The notes: a model not told the origin generated them from the sequence alone. A stretch of DNA of 8,346 nt from Oscillibacter sp. (GCA_020025475.1 JAHHSA010000064.1:1-8346); one strand, 5' to 3'; positions 1 through 5,549 are shown, counted from the first letter of the stretch. Numbers and translations: made by a program.

Positions 1-64
1 CCACCAGTTCCAGATAGCGTGCAAGATCGGCTATGACCTCTTTCTGATAAGATTTTAGTTCCAT
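1..64 (-). CDS. res: Type III restriction enzyme Res subunit, N-terminal fragment (runs off the left edge)
   Basis: Only the first 21 codons are in the window (MELKSYQKEVIADL..., ending ARYLELV). A start of the form M-x-LKSYQxEV...DL...YLxL is typical of the DEAD/DEAH helicase-endonuclease (Res) subunit of type III restriction systems, which cuts DNA after ATP-driven translocation in complex with Mod. The start is well supported: the SD sequence AAAGGAG (about 74-80) overlaps the TAA stop of mod and lies 9 nt before the ATG, so translation is probably coupled to mod. The helicase motifs and the PD-(D/E)xK nuclease domain would be beyond the edge, so I cannot tell whether the gene is intact. 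The identity rests mainly on gene order (mod then res) and on this short N-terminus. Confidence 0.75.
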   Translation of the reverse strand, partial: MELKSYQKEVIADLARYLELV

Positions 65-78
65 TTCTTCACGCTCCT

Positions 79-1674
79 TTACAGCCGGGCAATATCCCGT
101 GGAATTTTCTTAAAAGTGATGTTGTGATGGCGCAGCTTCTCCTGCGGGATGGCACACAGATCAGCATAGATGGTGTAACCCTCCGCTTTTGTCTTGATCG
201 TAGCTAAAAAGGCATGATCCAGCGTGGTAACGCTTTGCTGCTCATAATAGAAGTAATAGGCCGTGTTGCGGCACTTGCCCATGAAATAGGGCTCGTCCAC
301 AGGTTTCTCGGCAGGCAGGGGTTCTTTCGTTTCCATGTAGTAAACATATTCCCGAATTTTCTGTGCGCCGACTTCTTCATTGAGATTTCCGTTTGGCAGC
401 AGGAGAACGGGGCCCAACTCATAGTAACTGAAATTGCCTCCTGTCCCTTCCATGGTTTTCTTGCCTTCGCCATAGCCGTTAATCACACGCTTTACCCGTT
501 CAGCGGTGATGCTGTCGGCGTAGTCCATCATTTCGATCAGAATGAACTTGCGGTTGCCGCCGTCGGCTTTGTTCATGTTGAGGACGGCGTGGGCGGTAGT
601 GCCGGAACCGGCAAAGGAATCGAGGATAACGGAATCAGGGTCGGATGCAATTTGAAGAATGCGTTCAATAAGTCTGGTCGGTTTTGGAGTGTCAAACATG
701 CTGGCACTACCAAGAACATTTATGATTTCTTTTTTTGCTTCATCTGTATGTCCAACTTCTTCATGGGGCCACCAAGTCCATGGAATCATGCCCTCAACTT
801 CCGATAAATATCTAATTACGCTGGGTTGAGAATCTCCATCTTTCCCAAAATAAATTCTGCCTTCATGAAGTAATCTTTGGAATTCAGACTCAATAGTACT
901 CCAGCAACGACCATTGGGTGGGTAGTGTACTTTACCGCTTGGTGTAGTAATTGGGTACATTTGATTGGGGCGATAGCCCTGTGCGGTCATTGGGATGCCT
1001 CTCCAACGCCCTTTTGGGTCATTATTGGGATTTTTATAGACCTTAGCAGATTTTTCATCAAAAGGTATGCGATGTCTTTGAACCTTAAAAGTATCGACAT
1101 CAGTAGCATATACAAGGATATATTCATGTGCGTCGCCAATAGCGCCACGATTTTCTCGTGAATATCGTTTTTGCCACGAGATTGTTGCCACATGCGAATT
1201 AATTCCAAATATTTCACCACAAACTAATTTAAGGTTTGCCACCTCATTTTCATCAATAGAAATAAAGATTACACCATCAGTAGGGTGAAGTAGTTTTTGT
1301 AGTAACTTCAGCCGGGGGTACATCATGCACAGCCACTTGTCATGGCGGGAGAGATCTTCACCCTCTTTGCCAACCACTTCACCCAGCCACTTTTTGATCT
1401 TCGGGTCGTTGACATTGTCATTATAGACCCATCCCTCGTTTCCAGTGTTGTAAGGCGGATCGATGTAAATACACTTCACCTTGCCCTCATACTTGGGGAG
1501 TAAGGCTTTCAAGGCTTCCAGATTATCCCCGTGGATGATCATATTTTCACTGCCGTTATCGGCTTCGTGCTGCCCCTGTTTATCATAGCTGTATTGACGC
1601 TCCAGCACCCGATAGGGCACTTCCTGGTGGTGATTGACCACTTTATCTTTTCCAATCCATTCAAGTGTTGGCAT
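79..1674 (-). CDS. mod: Type III restriction-modification DNA (adenine-N6) methyltransferase, Mod subunit
   Basis: A 531-residue protein that transfers a methyl group from S-adenosylmethionine to adenine N6 and supplies sequence specificity to the Mod-Res complex. The catalytic motif DPPYNTG is at residues 72-78. The SAM-binding motif DSFAGSGTT (352-360) comes after it, preceded by the TPKPTRLIERIL helix (329-340). This motif order is that of beta-class methyltransferases. The stretch between them (about 150-325) is the expected place of the target-recognition domain. The length is at the short end for Mod proteins. The start has a GGAG site 7 nt upstream. The gene begins 18 bp after the unrecognised 144-residue gene and ends 14 bp before res, so the three look like one operon. 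Base composition is uneven: by hand count 661-1320 is about 41% GC against about 57% in sampled flanking lines (361-420, 541-600), suggesting a swapped recognition domain. Confidence in family is very high; the recognised site cannot be read from sequence. Confidence 0.96.
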   Translation of the reverse strand: MPTLEWIGKDKVVNHHQEVPYRVLERQYSYDKQGQHEADNGSENMIIHGDNLEALKALLPKYEGKVKCIYIDPPYNTGNEGWVYNDNVNDPKIKKWLGEVVGKEGEDLSRHDKWLCMMYPRLKLLQKLLHPTDGVIFISIDENEVANLKLVCGEIFGINSHVATISWQKRYSRENRGAIGDAHEYILVYATDVDTFKVQRHRIPFDEKSAKVYKNPNNDPKGRWRGIPMTAQGYRPNQMYPITTPSGKVHYPPNGRCWSTIESEFQRLLHEGRIYFGKDGDSQPSVIRYLSEVEGMIPWTWWPHEEVGHTDEAKKEIINVLGSASMFDTPKPTRLIERILQIASDPDSVILDSFAGSGTTAHAVLNMNKADGGNRKFILIEMMDYADSITAERVKRVINGYGEGKKTMEGTGGNFSYYELGPVLLLPNGNLNEEVGAQKIREYVYYMETKEPLPAEKPVDEPYFMGKCRNTAYYFYYEQQSVTTLDHAFLATIKTKAEGYTIYADLCAIPQEKLRHHNITFKKIPRDIARL

Positions 1675-1692
1675 ATCTCTTCTCCATTCGCT

Positions 1693-2127
1693 TTAGATCA
1701 GGCGTAACTGTGCATCGGTAAGCAGGTTGCTTTGTTTGAGCAGCTTCTTCAGACACTGTTTGAATGTTTCTTTTGCAGTTGAATGCAGTGCTTCATTGAG
1801 ATAAACAATTCCAATTACCGTTTGCAGCTGCCGATCCAGTGCATCCAAGCCAGTACTATTGTAAAACTCCATATCAACAGAGTATACACGCAGTCCTGTA
1901 AAGCATGTAGTTTTATTGATAAAAGGGCCGTATTTCCTTAGATATTCCTGTAAAACAGTCCACTTCGTCCCTTTATCCTTTGATTTGATTGCAGAAGCTG
2001 CTTTTGAAGCCTTTTGATTCGCTTGCATTGAAGCATAAGTCATTTCTGCCGCTTTTTTTATACACTCAAACACCGTGACGGTGACTTCCTGATCTTCCAG
2101 ATTTATCGTTTGCTCTAATTCCGGCAT
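1693..2127 (-). CDS. Unrecognised 144-residue protein, first gene of the restriction operon
   Basis: I do not recognise the family. It is a small soluble protein with no signal peptide, membrane segment or cysteine/histidine metal-binding cluster. An acidic start (MPELEQTINLEDQEVTVTVF) is followed by a predicted helical, Ala/Ser/Lys-rich stretch (about residues 24-52). The centre is aromatic-containing, with KYGPFINKT and VYSVDMEFYN, and the C-terminus is Lys/Leu-rich and helical (KQCLKKLLKQ). The start is supported by an AGGAG site 10 nt upstream. The stop lies 18 bp before the mod start, and the mod ribosome binding site sits in that gap, so co-expression with mod and res is likely. By position it could be an accessory or control protein of the type III system, but nothing in the sequence shows a helix-turn-helix or a nuclease motif. 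It does not resemble the ToxN toxins that follow structured RNAs in type III toxin-antitoxin loci. Confidence 0.8.
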   Translation of the reverse strand: MPELEQTINLEDQEVTVTVFECIKKAAEMTYASMQANQKASKAASAIKSKDKGTKWTVLQEYLRKYGPFINKTTCFTGLRVYSVDMEFYNSTGLDALDRQLQTVIGIVYLNEALHSTAKETFKQCLKKLLKQSNLLTDAQLRLI

Positions 2128-2162
2128 TCTAAAACAACTCCTATCTGTTTGAATTATTTAGT

Positions 2163-2192
2163 ATTGGAGAGTAGAGCCACAATATCTCCAAT
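2163..2192. promoter_or_regulatory. Perfect 8-bp inverted repeat before the restriction operon (operator or leader hairpin)
   Basis: ATTGGAGA (2163-2170) and TCTCCAAT (2185-2192) are exact reverse complements separated by 14 bp. The element lies 36 bp upstream of the 144-residue gene. The arm-to-arm distance would suit a dimeric DNA-binding protein. In RNA it would be an 8-bp stem with a 14-nt loop. No T-run follows on the minus strand, so it is not a terminator. Confidence 0.4.
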
Positions 2193-2317
2193 GTTAAATT
2201 CCAGTACACCATAAATCTTGCTTGGCGTTTTTACCGTATGAAATCGTATCATCAAGAACCGGTGCGAGACTTTCAAAAACGCACAGTCTGCTGAGACAGC
2301 GTGATAGGCTGCCTTGC

Positions 2318-2344
2318 AAAAAGCGGCGTCTGAAAAGACGCCGC
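2318..2344 (-). terminator. Rho-independent terminator of the short leader RNA
   Basis: On the minus strand GCGGCGTC, loop TTTTCA, GACGCCGC form a perfect 8-bp GC-rich stem (2344-2323), followed directly by TTTTT (2322-2318). There is no T-run on the plus side, so it acts for minus transcription only. It lies about 63-90 nt downstream of the consensus promoter and about 190 bp before the first gene of the restriction operon. It would therefore either end a free small RNA or attenuate the operon. Confidence 0.85.
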
Positions 2345-2400
2345 GGACAAAAGGATCGGCTGGCACAAAGCCACAGGGGTTTTACCCTTCCACATCCTCT
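2318..2400 (-). ncRNA. Candidate small structured RNA or attenuated leader, about 83 nt
   Basis: The stretch between a near-consensus promoter and a strong terminator has no plausible reading frame but folds neatly by eye. P1 pairs 2400-2394 (AGAGGAU) with 2356-2350 (AUCCUUU), 7 bp with one G-U. P2 is GGGU-AAA-ACCC (2387-2377). P3 is UGGC-UUUGU-GCCA (2373-2361). Together they make a three-way junction followed by the terminator hairpin. I do not match it to a riboswitch class or small-RNA family I know. It could be a free trans-acting RNA, a ligand- or protein-sensing attenuator of the restriction operon, or a decoy. The exact transcript ends are inferred from the promoter and terminator positions. 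Confidence 0.55.
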
Positions 2401-2406
2401 ACGGTC

Positions 2407-2435
2407 AGTATAGAAGAATTGCCAAAGGCTGTCAA
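2407..2435 (-). promoter_or_regulatory. Strong sigma-70-type promoter facing the restriction operon
   Basis: Minus strand: -35 TTGACA (2435-2430, perfect), 17-bp spacer, -10 TATACT (2412-2407, 5 of 6). The start is expected near 2400. It is the strongest promoter in this part of the window and diverges from the ASCH-gene promoter at 2513-2541, 77 bp away. Confidence 0.85.
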
Positions 2436-2512
2436 GGGTACACCCCGGCGTCGCTGCGCCAAGAATGTTTCGACACACCTGAAAGCTGCAACCGGATATA
2501 CACCGAAAACAG

Positions 2513-2541
2513 TTGTCCAGCGGGCATCTTTCCTGTATCAT
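2513..2541 (+). promoter_or_regulatory. Promoter of the ASCH gene (copy of the traX promoter)
   Basis: -35 TTGTCC (2513-2518, 4 of 6), 17-bp spacer, -10 TATCAT (2536-2541, 5 of 6). It lies at the same distance from the following ATG as the traX promoter does from its own, and the -10 falls inside the duplicated segment. The spacers differ almost completely in their first ten bases, but their length is kept. Confidence 0.6.
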
Positions 2542-2635
2542 TGAGGCAGAAAGGAGCGGTGCAGATGACGAAAATGCTCAGGTGCATCAGCGGTATGACC
2601 TTAAAGCGGCTGGCCATGGCGCGGATGCTGCGTGG
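2528..2635 (+). repeat. Diverged direct repeat, copy A of the traX start region
   Basis: About 107 bp aligns with 3229-3336 at roughly 85% identity by hand, with one 1-bp gap. It spans the -10 region, the AAAGGAG ribosome binding site, the start codon and about 23 codons. Similarity stops abruptly near 2635, about 25 bp before the ASCH start codon. Confidence 0.85.
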
Positions 2636-2663
2636 ACAACGGAAAGGTGGGCTTGCAGGATGA
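2565..2663 (+). pseudogene. Truncated copy of the traX 5' end: a 32-codon reading frame coupled to the ASCH gene
   Basis: The frame starts with MTKMLRCISGMTLKRLAMA, matching the TraX N-terminus MIKMRKCINGTTLKLLAMA, then leaves the homology and stops after 32 residues. It keeps an excellent AAAGGAG site (2550-2556) 8 nt before the ATG. Its TGA (2661-2663) overlaps the ASCH ATG (2660-2662) as ATGA, the usual arrangement for translational coupling. Leu-to-Arg changes at residues 15 and 20 break the hydrophobic segment, so the peptide is unlikely to act as a membrane anchor. It is either a decayed fragment or a working leader peptide whose role is to feed ribosomes to the ASCH start. Confidence 0.7.
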
Positions 2664-3115
2664 CAGGAAAAGAGCTTTGGGAAGCGTTTATCAGGGAGAA
2701 CCATCTGCCCGACTGCGAATATGAGGCATGGGCATTCGGCGTGGAACCGGATCTTCTGGCGCAGCTGGTGGCAGCAGGCGAAAAAACCGCCACGGCGTCG
2801 GCCTATGATCTGTACGAATTGGAACACGAACCACTGCCCGCAGCAGGGGAATACAGTGTGATTCTGGACTCCGGGGAGGAGGCTGTCTGCGTCATTCGGA
2901 CCAACCGGGTGACCGTCCTTCCGTTTCATGCGGTATCCGCAGAACACGCCTGCAAAGAAGGGGAAGGGGACAAATCCCTGACGTACTGGAGAGAAGTACA
3001 CGAAACGTTCTTTACGGAATGCTTGAAGGAAGCCGGACTGGAATTTACCCCGGATAGGAAGGTGGTCTGTGAAGAATTTGAGGTGGTTTATCCGCCTGTG
3101 GCCGAAACCCCATAG
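2660..3115 (+). CDS. ASCH domain-containing protein (151 residues)
   Basis: A small soluble protein of the ASCH superfamily, a PUA-like beta-barrel fold thought to bind RNA or modified nucleosides; one member, YqfB, is an amidohydrolase acting on N4-acetylcytidine. Family landmarks are GEKTATAS (residues 40-47), the acidic EGEGDKSLTYWREVH (100-114) with the conserved WR..H, the following FF (117-118), and the closing VVCEEFEVVY strand (135-144). The start at 2660 is chosen because the protein begins there as family members do, AAAGGTGG lies about 9 nt upstream, and the ATG overlaps the stop of the 32-codon leader frame. An in-frame ATG 147 bp upstream would add 49 residues, most of which lie over the traX-derived repeat in another frame, so I reject it. 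The gene follows a duplicated traX promoter and precedes traX itself by about 150 bp. Its substrate is unknown. Confidence 0.9.
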   Translation: MTGKELWEAFIRENHLPDCEYEAWAFGVEPDLLAQLVAAGEKTATASAYDLYELEHEPLPAAGEYSVILDSGEEAVCVIRTNRVTVLPFHAVSAEHACKEGEGDKSLTYWREVHETFFTECLKEAGLEFTPDRKVVCEEFEVVYPPVAETP

Positions 3116-3130
3116 CAGCGGCCAGAGGCC

Positions 3131-3177
3131 CTGTCTGCGGCACAGTGGGGCGGAAACAGCAAAGCGGTGTCAGACAG
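3131..3177. other. Inverted repeat between the ASCH gene and traX
   Basis: CTGTCTG (3131-3137) and CAGACAG (3171-3177) are exact reverse complements around 33 nt. No T-run follows, so a terminator is not supported. It is the only clear structure in the 98 bp between the ASCH stop and the traX -35. Confidence 0.25.
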
Positions 3178-3213
3178 CCGGTTCGGAAAAGGGGCAGGGC
3201 ACACAAATCGTTG

Positions 3214-3242
3214 TTGTCAAACCATGGACTTTCCTGTATCCT
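3214..3242 (+). promoter_or_regulatory. Promoter of the traX-family gene
   Basis: -35 TTGTCA (3214-3219, 5 of 6), 17-bp spacer, -10 TATCCT (3237-3242, 4 of 6), with the start codon 24 bp further on. The same layout recurs at 2513-2541. Confidence 0.55.
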
Positions 3243-3336
3243 AAAGGCAGGAAAGGAGTGATGCAAATGATAAAAATGCGCAAGTGCATCAACGGTACGA
3301 CCTTAAAGCTGCTGGCCATGGCGCTGATGCTGTGTG
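3229..3336 (+). repeat. Direct repeat, copy B (source copy at the intact traX start)
   Basis: Partner of 2528-2635. I take it as the source because its reading frame continues into a full-length, family-typical TraX protein. The repeat units are about 700 bp apart and flank the ASCH gene, which makes deletion of that gene by homologous recombination conceivable. Confidence 0.85.
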
Positions 3337-4010
3337 ACCATATCTGGGGCTCCGGCCTGCTGCCCTACAACTGGATGACGGTCATCGGCCGGCTGGCGTT
3401 CCCCATTTTCGCCTTTCAGGTGGCGGAGGGCTACGCAAAGACCCACGATTTCAAAAAGTACGCCCTGCGGATGCTGCTCTTTGCCCTGATTTCCGAACTC
3501 CCCTTCAACTATATGCTCGGCGGCGGCCCCATCTATCCGTTCCATCAGAACGTCATGTTCACCTTCCTCATTGCCCTGCTGATGATGCGGGGCATGGATG
3601 TCATGTGCCAAAAGAACCCCGGTCTGGGCTGGAAACTCTTTGCGGTGCTGCTGTTTGGCGTTCTGGGCTACGGTCTGGGCAGCCTGACCTTTGTGGACTA
3701 CTACGGCGTGGGCGTTCTGACCGTCCTGCTGTTCCGGCTCACCAGAGAGAAGCCCTTCGGCTGGCTCTGGCAGCTGCTGGGCATGTGGTACCTCAACTGG
3801 AAGATGCTCGGCGGCTTCTCCATGGTGCTGCATCTGGGCAGTTTCGAGTTCTGGGTGCCTGTGCAGGCATTCGCCATCTTGTCCCTGCTGCTCATCTGGA
3901 TGTACAACGGCAAAAAAGGTCCCGGCGGCAAGCCCATGCAGTATTTCGGCTATGCCTTCTACCCGGTTCATCTTGCCATCCTTGCGATTCTGGCCAAGCT
4001 GCTGGGATAA
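3267..4010 (+). CDS. traX: TraX-family integral membrane protein (247 residues)
   Basis: A multi-pass membrane protein of the TraX family, named for the F-plasmid protein that N-acetylates pilin. Chromosomal Firmicutes members have no settled role and are presumed acyltransferase-like. Family landmarks: TLKLLAMALMLCDHI (12-26), GRLAFPIFAFQVAEGY (41-56), KKYALRMLLFALISELPFN (63-81), NVMFTF (95-100), YYGVGVL (145-151) and YFGYAFYPVHLAILA (226-240). About eight hydrophobic segments are visible (near 11-27, 38-55, 67-84, 94-110, 122-140, 145-158, 180-210, 226-246). The start at 3267 is preferred over ATG 3261 because AAAGGAG (3252-3258) is 8 nt before 3267 but only 2 nt before 3261, and because the duplicated copy uses the equivalent ATG. 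No conjugation genes are nearby, so pilin modification is unlikely here. The gene has its own promoter; the lipoprotein gene follows 96 bp later. Confidence 0.93.
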   Translation: MIKMRKCINGTTLKLLAMALMLCDHIWGSGLLPYNWMTVIGRLAFPIFAFQVAEGYAKTHDFKKYALRMLLFALISELPFNYMLGGGPIYPFHQNVMFTFLIALLMMRGMDVMCQKNPGLGWKLFAVLLFGVLGYGLGSLTFVDYYGVGVLTVLLFRLTREKPFGWLWQLLGMWYLNWKMLGGFSMVLHLGSFEFWVPVQAFAILSLLLIWMYNGKKGPGGKPMQYFGYAFYPVHLAILAILAKLLG

Positions 4011-4106
4011 GAGCATCTTAAGAGCCAATGCGCTGATGTTGGCCATAGGATTACAGAAATACGGAAAATCACAGTCATTCTGCGTATCTGCAAAGAAGGT
4101 GAGACA

Positions 4107-4508
4107 ATGATCAAAAGATGGATTGCTTTGGTTTTTGCTATGATGATCGCCTTGTCGCTGGCTGCCTGCACAAAAAGCGGGACAGCTCCCGAGGTTCTCA
4201 AAACGTATGAGAAAACGCCGGACGCAAAGATAGAAGCATACACGACGGCATCAACGACCGTTACAACGGTTACGTATTATGAAATGTGTGACGGAACCTG
4301 GAAAACAGACGATCATACGTATCAATACCGATTGGAACGCACAGACATGCTCCCGAATTCCGAGACGAAATGCACATACGTGGTATTGAGCAATACCGCA
4401 GATCTTACCTTTGATGAAGTTTGGAAAGCCAGTGGTTTCAGCAGTGACCTGAATGACTATTTGAAACCGGAGGTCGCGAGAATCGTTGGGTTTTGCATCT
4501 ATGCATAA
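4107..4508 (+). CDS. Small secreted lipoprotein of unknown function (133 residues)
   Basis: The N-terminus is a lipoprotein signal peptide: Lys-Arg at residues 3-4, a hydrophobic core (WIALVFAMMIALSL), and the lipobox LAAC with the acylated cysteine at residue 21. The mature protein would therefore be anchored to the outer face of the membrane. It then has a charged linker and a Thr-rich stretch (about 46-56), followed by a small domain with TWKTDDHTYQYRLER and a C-terminal VGFCIYA. I do not recognise a family. The start is supported by GAAGGTGAG 3 nt upstream. The 96-bp gap after traX shows no convincing promoter or terminator, so it may be read through from traX. The hairpin terminator at 4531-4562 follows its stop. 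Confidence 0.85.
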   Translation: MIKRWIALVFAMMIALSLAACTKSGTAPEVLKTYEKTPDAKIEAYTTASTTVTTVTYYEMCDGTWKTDDHTYQYRLERTDMLPNSETKCTYVVLSNTADLTFDEVWKASGFSSDLNDYLKPEVARIVGFCIYA

Positions 4509-4526
4509 GTGAAGCATACGCCCTGT

Positions 4527-4562
4527 AAAAAACGGCAGGACTCCCAGTGGAGTCCTGCCGTT
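4527..4562. terminator. Bidirectional hairpin terminator between convergent genes
   Basis: AACGGCAGGACTC (4531-4543), loop CCAGTG, GAGTCCTGCCGTT (4550-4562): a perfect 13-bp stem. On the minus strand a run of six T (4532-4527) follows the stem, making it a strong terminator for the araC-type gene. On the plus side only TT precedes GG, so termination of the lipoprotein transcript would rely mainly on the stem. Confidence 0.88.
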
Positions 4563-4598
4563 GGTATTCAGATGGTGCTTCCGTCCCATGACAGAAGG

Positions 4599-5462
4599 CT
4601 ATTCGTAAGTTGCGTCCAGTTTGGAGTCCGTATCCACTCTGCCGGTGGGGGTGGTGCCGAAGCGTTTGCCGTAGGCTCGGGTGAAGGAGGAATAGCTGCG
4701 CCAGCCGCTGCGGAAGCACGCCTCCGTGGCGCTCACGCCCTGCGCCATCAGCGCCTTGGCATAGAACAGACGGCGGTCGGACAGATACCCGTGGATGGAG
4801 TCCCCCGTCTCCCTGCGGAACAGGCGCATCATGTGGTACTTACTGAGGAAAAACCGCTCCGCCAGATCATCGATGGAAATGTCCTCCGTCAGGTGGGCGT
4901 CGAGATACTGGAGAATATCCAGAATGTGCCGGTTCTGGGGCTGGATGGGCCTTGGCCGCTGGCTCTGCCGCCCCTGAAGGCTTCGCCCGATCTCCACCAG
5001 CAGGCTCAGGAGCACCGCATTGCCCATGATGGTCCGGCCGTAGCCTCCGCCGGACAGCTCCTGCTCCAGACGGTCCACCAGAGACACCAGCTTCTGCCGG
5101 TCCGCCTCCGTGGGCCGCAGCACATGACCGCCCGTCCCCAGAAAACAGTCCTCCGCAGAGCCGTCCGGTGCGCAGTGGGCCTGCAGAAAGGCGGGGGAGA
5201 TATAGATGATGGTCCGGTCATAGGGCATATCCGGCTCAAACTCCGGCCGGTGGATGACCCGGCTGCCCAGAAGCACCACGTCACCGGGCAGGAGCGGATA
5301 CCGCTGCCCCTCCACGCTGTAGCTGCCGGTCCCGGAACGGAGCAGCAGCAGCTTGCAGAAGTCGTGGTAGTGGTAGGGGATGACGCCCTTCTGCGCCTCC
5401 CGCAGGTGAAACAGCCGGAAGTCCTCCAGCAGGTAGCCCCGCTTTTCATAATCCTGTGCCAT
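4599..5462 (-). CDS. AraC/XylS-family transcriptional regulator with N-terminal cupin domain (287 residues)
   Basis: A DNA-binding regulator. Residues 1-100 form an AraC-type cupin sensor, with the HYHDF histidine motif at 31-35 and LLPGDVVLL at 57-65, likely to bind a small ligand such as a sugar. Residues about 180-275 form the double helix-turn-helix. The first unit is ISIDDLAERFFLSKYHMMRLF (196-216), then the linker helix (224-240), then the second unit VSATEACFRSGWRSYSSFTRAYGKRFGTTP (243-272) with the family's GW/GF..YSSF..AYGKRFG..P ending. The length is typical. The start has a GGAGG site 7 nt upstream. An extended -10 promoter lies 33 bp before the ATG. The gene is divergent from rsmH across a 133-bp gap, so it may control itself, but its target genes are not evident in this window. 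The ligand is unknown. Confidence 0.93.
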   Translation of the reverse strand: MAQDYEKRGYLLEDFRLFHLREAQKGVIPYHYHDFCKLLLLRSGTGSYSVEGQRYPLLPGDVVLLGSRVIHRPEFEPDMPYDRTIIYISPAFLQAHCAPDGSAEDCFLGTGGHVLRPTEADRQKLVSLVDRLEQELSGGGYGRTIMGNAVLLSLLVEIGRSLQGRQSQRPRPIQPQNRHILDILQYLDAHLTEDISIDDLAERFFLSKYHMMRLFRRETGDSIHGYLSDRRLFYAKALMAQGVSATEACFRSGWRSYSSFTRAYGKRFGTTPTGRVDTDSKLDATYE

Positions 5463-5494
5463 GCTCCCGCCTCCCCCGGACTGCGTTTGCGGAA

Positions 5495-5530
5495 ATTATA
5501 CCACGGATGGCCGGCGGGCCGCAAGACCTG
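5495..5530 (-). promoter_or_regulatory. Promoter of the araC-type gene (extended -10)
   Basis: Minus strand TGG-TATAAT (5503-5495): a perfect -10 with the TGn extension. The best -35 is TTGCGG, 18 bp upstream (about 5524-5519, 3-4 of 6), as expected when an extended -10 is present. The predicted leader is about 25 nt. Confidence 0.8.
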
Positions 5531-5549
5531 CGCCCTTGCAAAGCCCGCC
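5513..5549. promoter_or_regulatory. Inverted repeat in the araC-rsmH divergent region
   Basis: GGCGGGC (5513-5519) and GCCCGCC (5543-5549) are exact reverse complements, 23 bp apart. They lie between the two divergent promoters and overlap the -35 side of both. This suits binding by the AraC-type protein, but in GC-rich DNA such a repeat can arise by chance. Confidence 0.25.

Noticed and set aside
730..736. T7 tract in mod (and another at 2053-2059 in the 144-residue gene) as phase-variation sites
   Set aside because: Seven-base tracts encode ordinary Lys-Lys codons, both frames are intact, and the tracts are short compared with known phase-variable mod repeats.
2127..2318. Type III toxin-antitoxin (ToxIN-like) reading of the RNA, terminator and following small gene
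   Set aside because: The order fits, but the RNA has no tandem repeats and the 144-residue protein does not resemble ToxN.
2154..2541. Two overlapping open frames on the minus strand (70 and 115 codons) before the restriction operon
   Set aside because: They run through the promoter, the structured RNA and the terminator, have no convincing ribosome sites, and their composition (Cys/Arg/Phe-rich) is not protein-like. A decayed gene fragment near the 3' end cannot be fully excluded.
2513..2659. In-frame upstream start that would lengthen the ASCH protein by 49 residues
   Set aside because: The ATG overlaps the predicted -35 box and has no ribosome site. Much of the extra sequence is an alternative frame of the traX-derived repeat, and the ASCH fold already begins normally at 2660.
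4021..4046. Short stretch after traX resembling the GCGCTGATG part of the traX start repeat
   Set aside because: Only about 12 bases match in a row and no SD or frame is shared, so chance is the simpler explanation.
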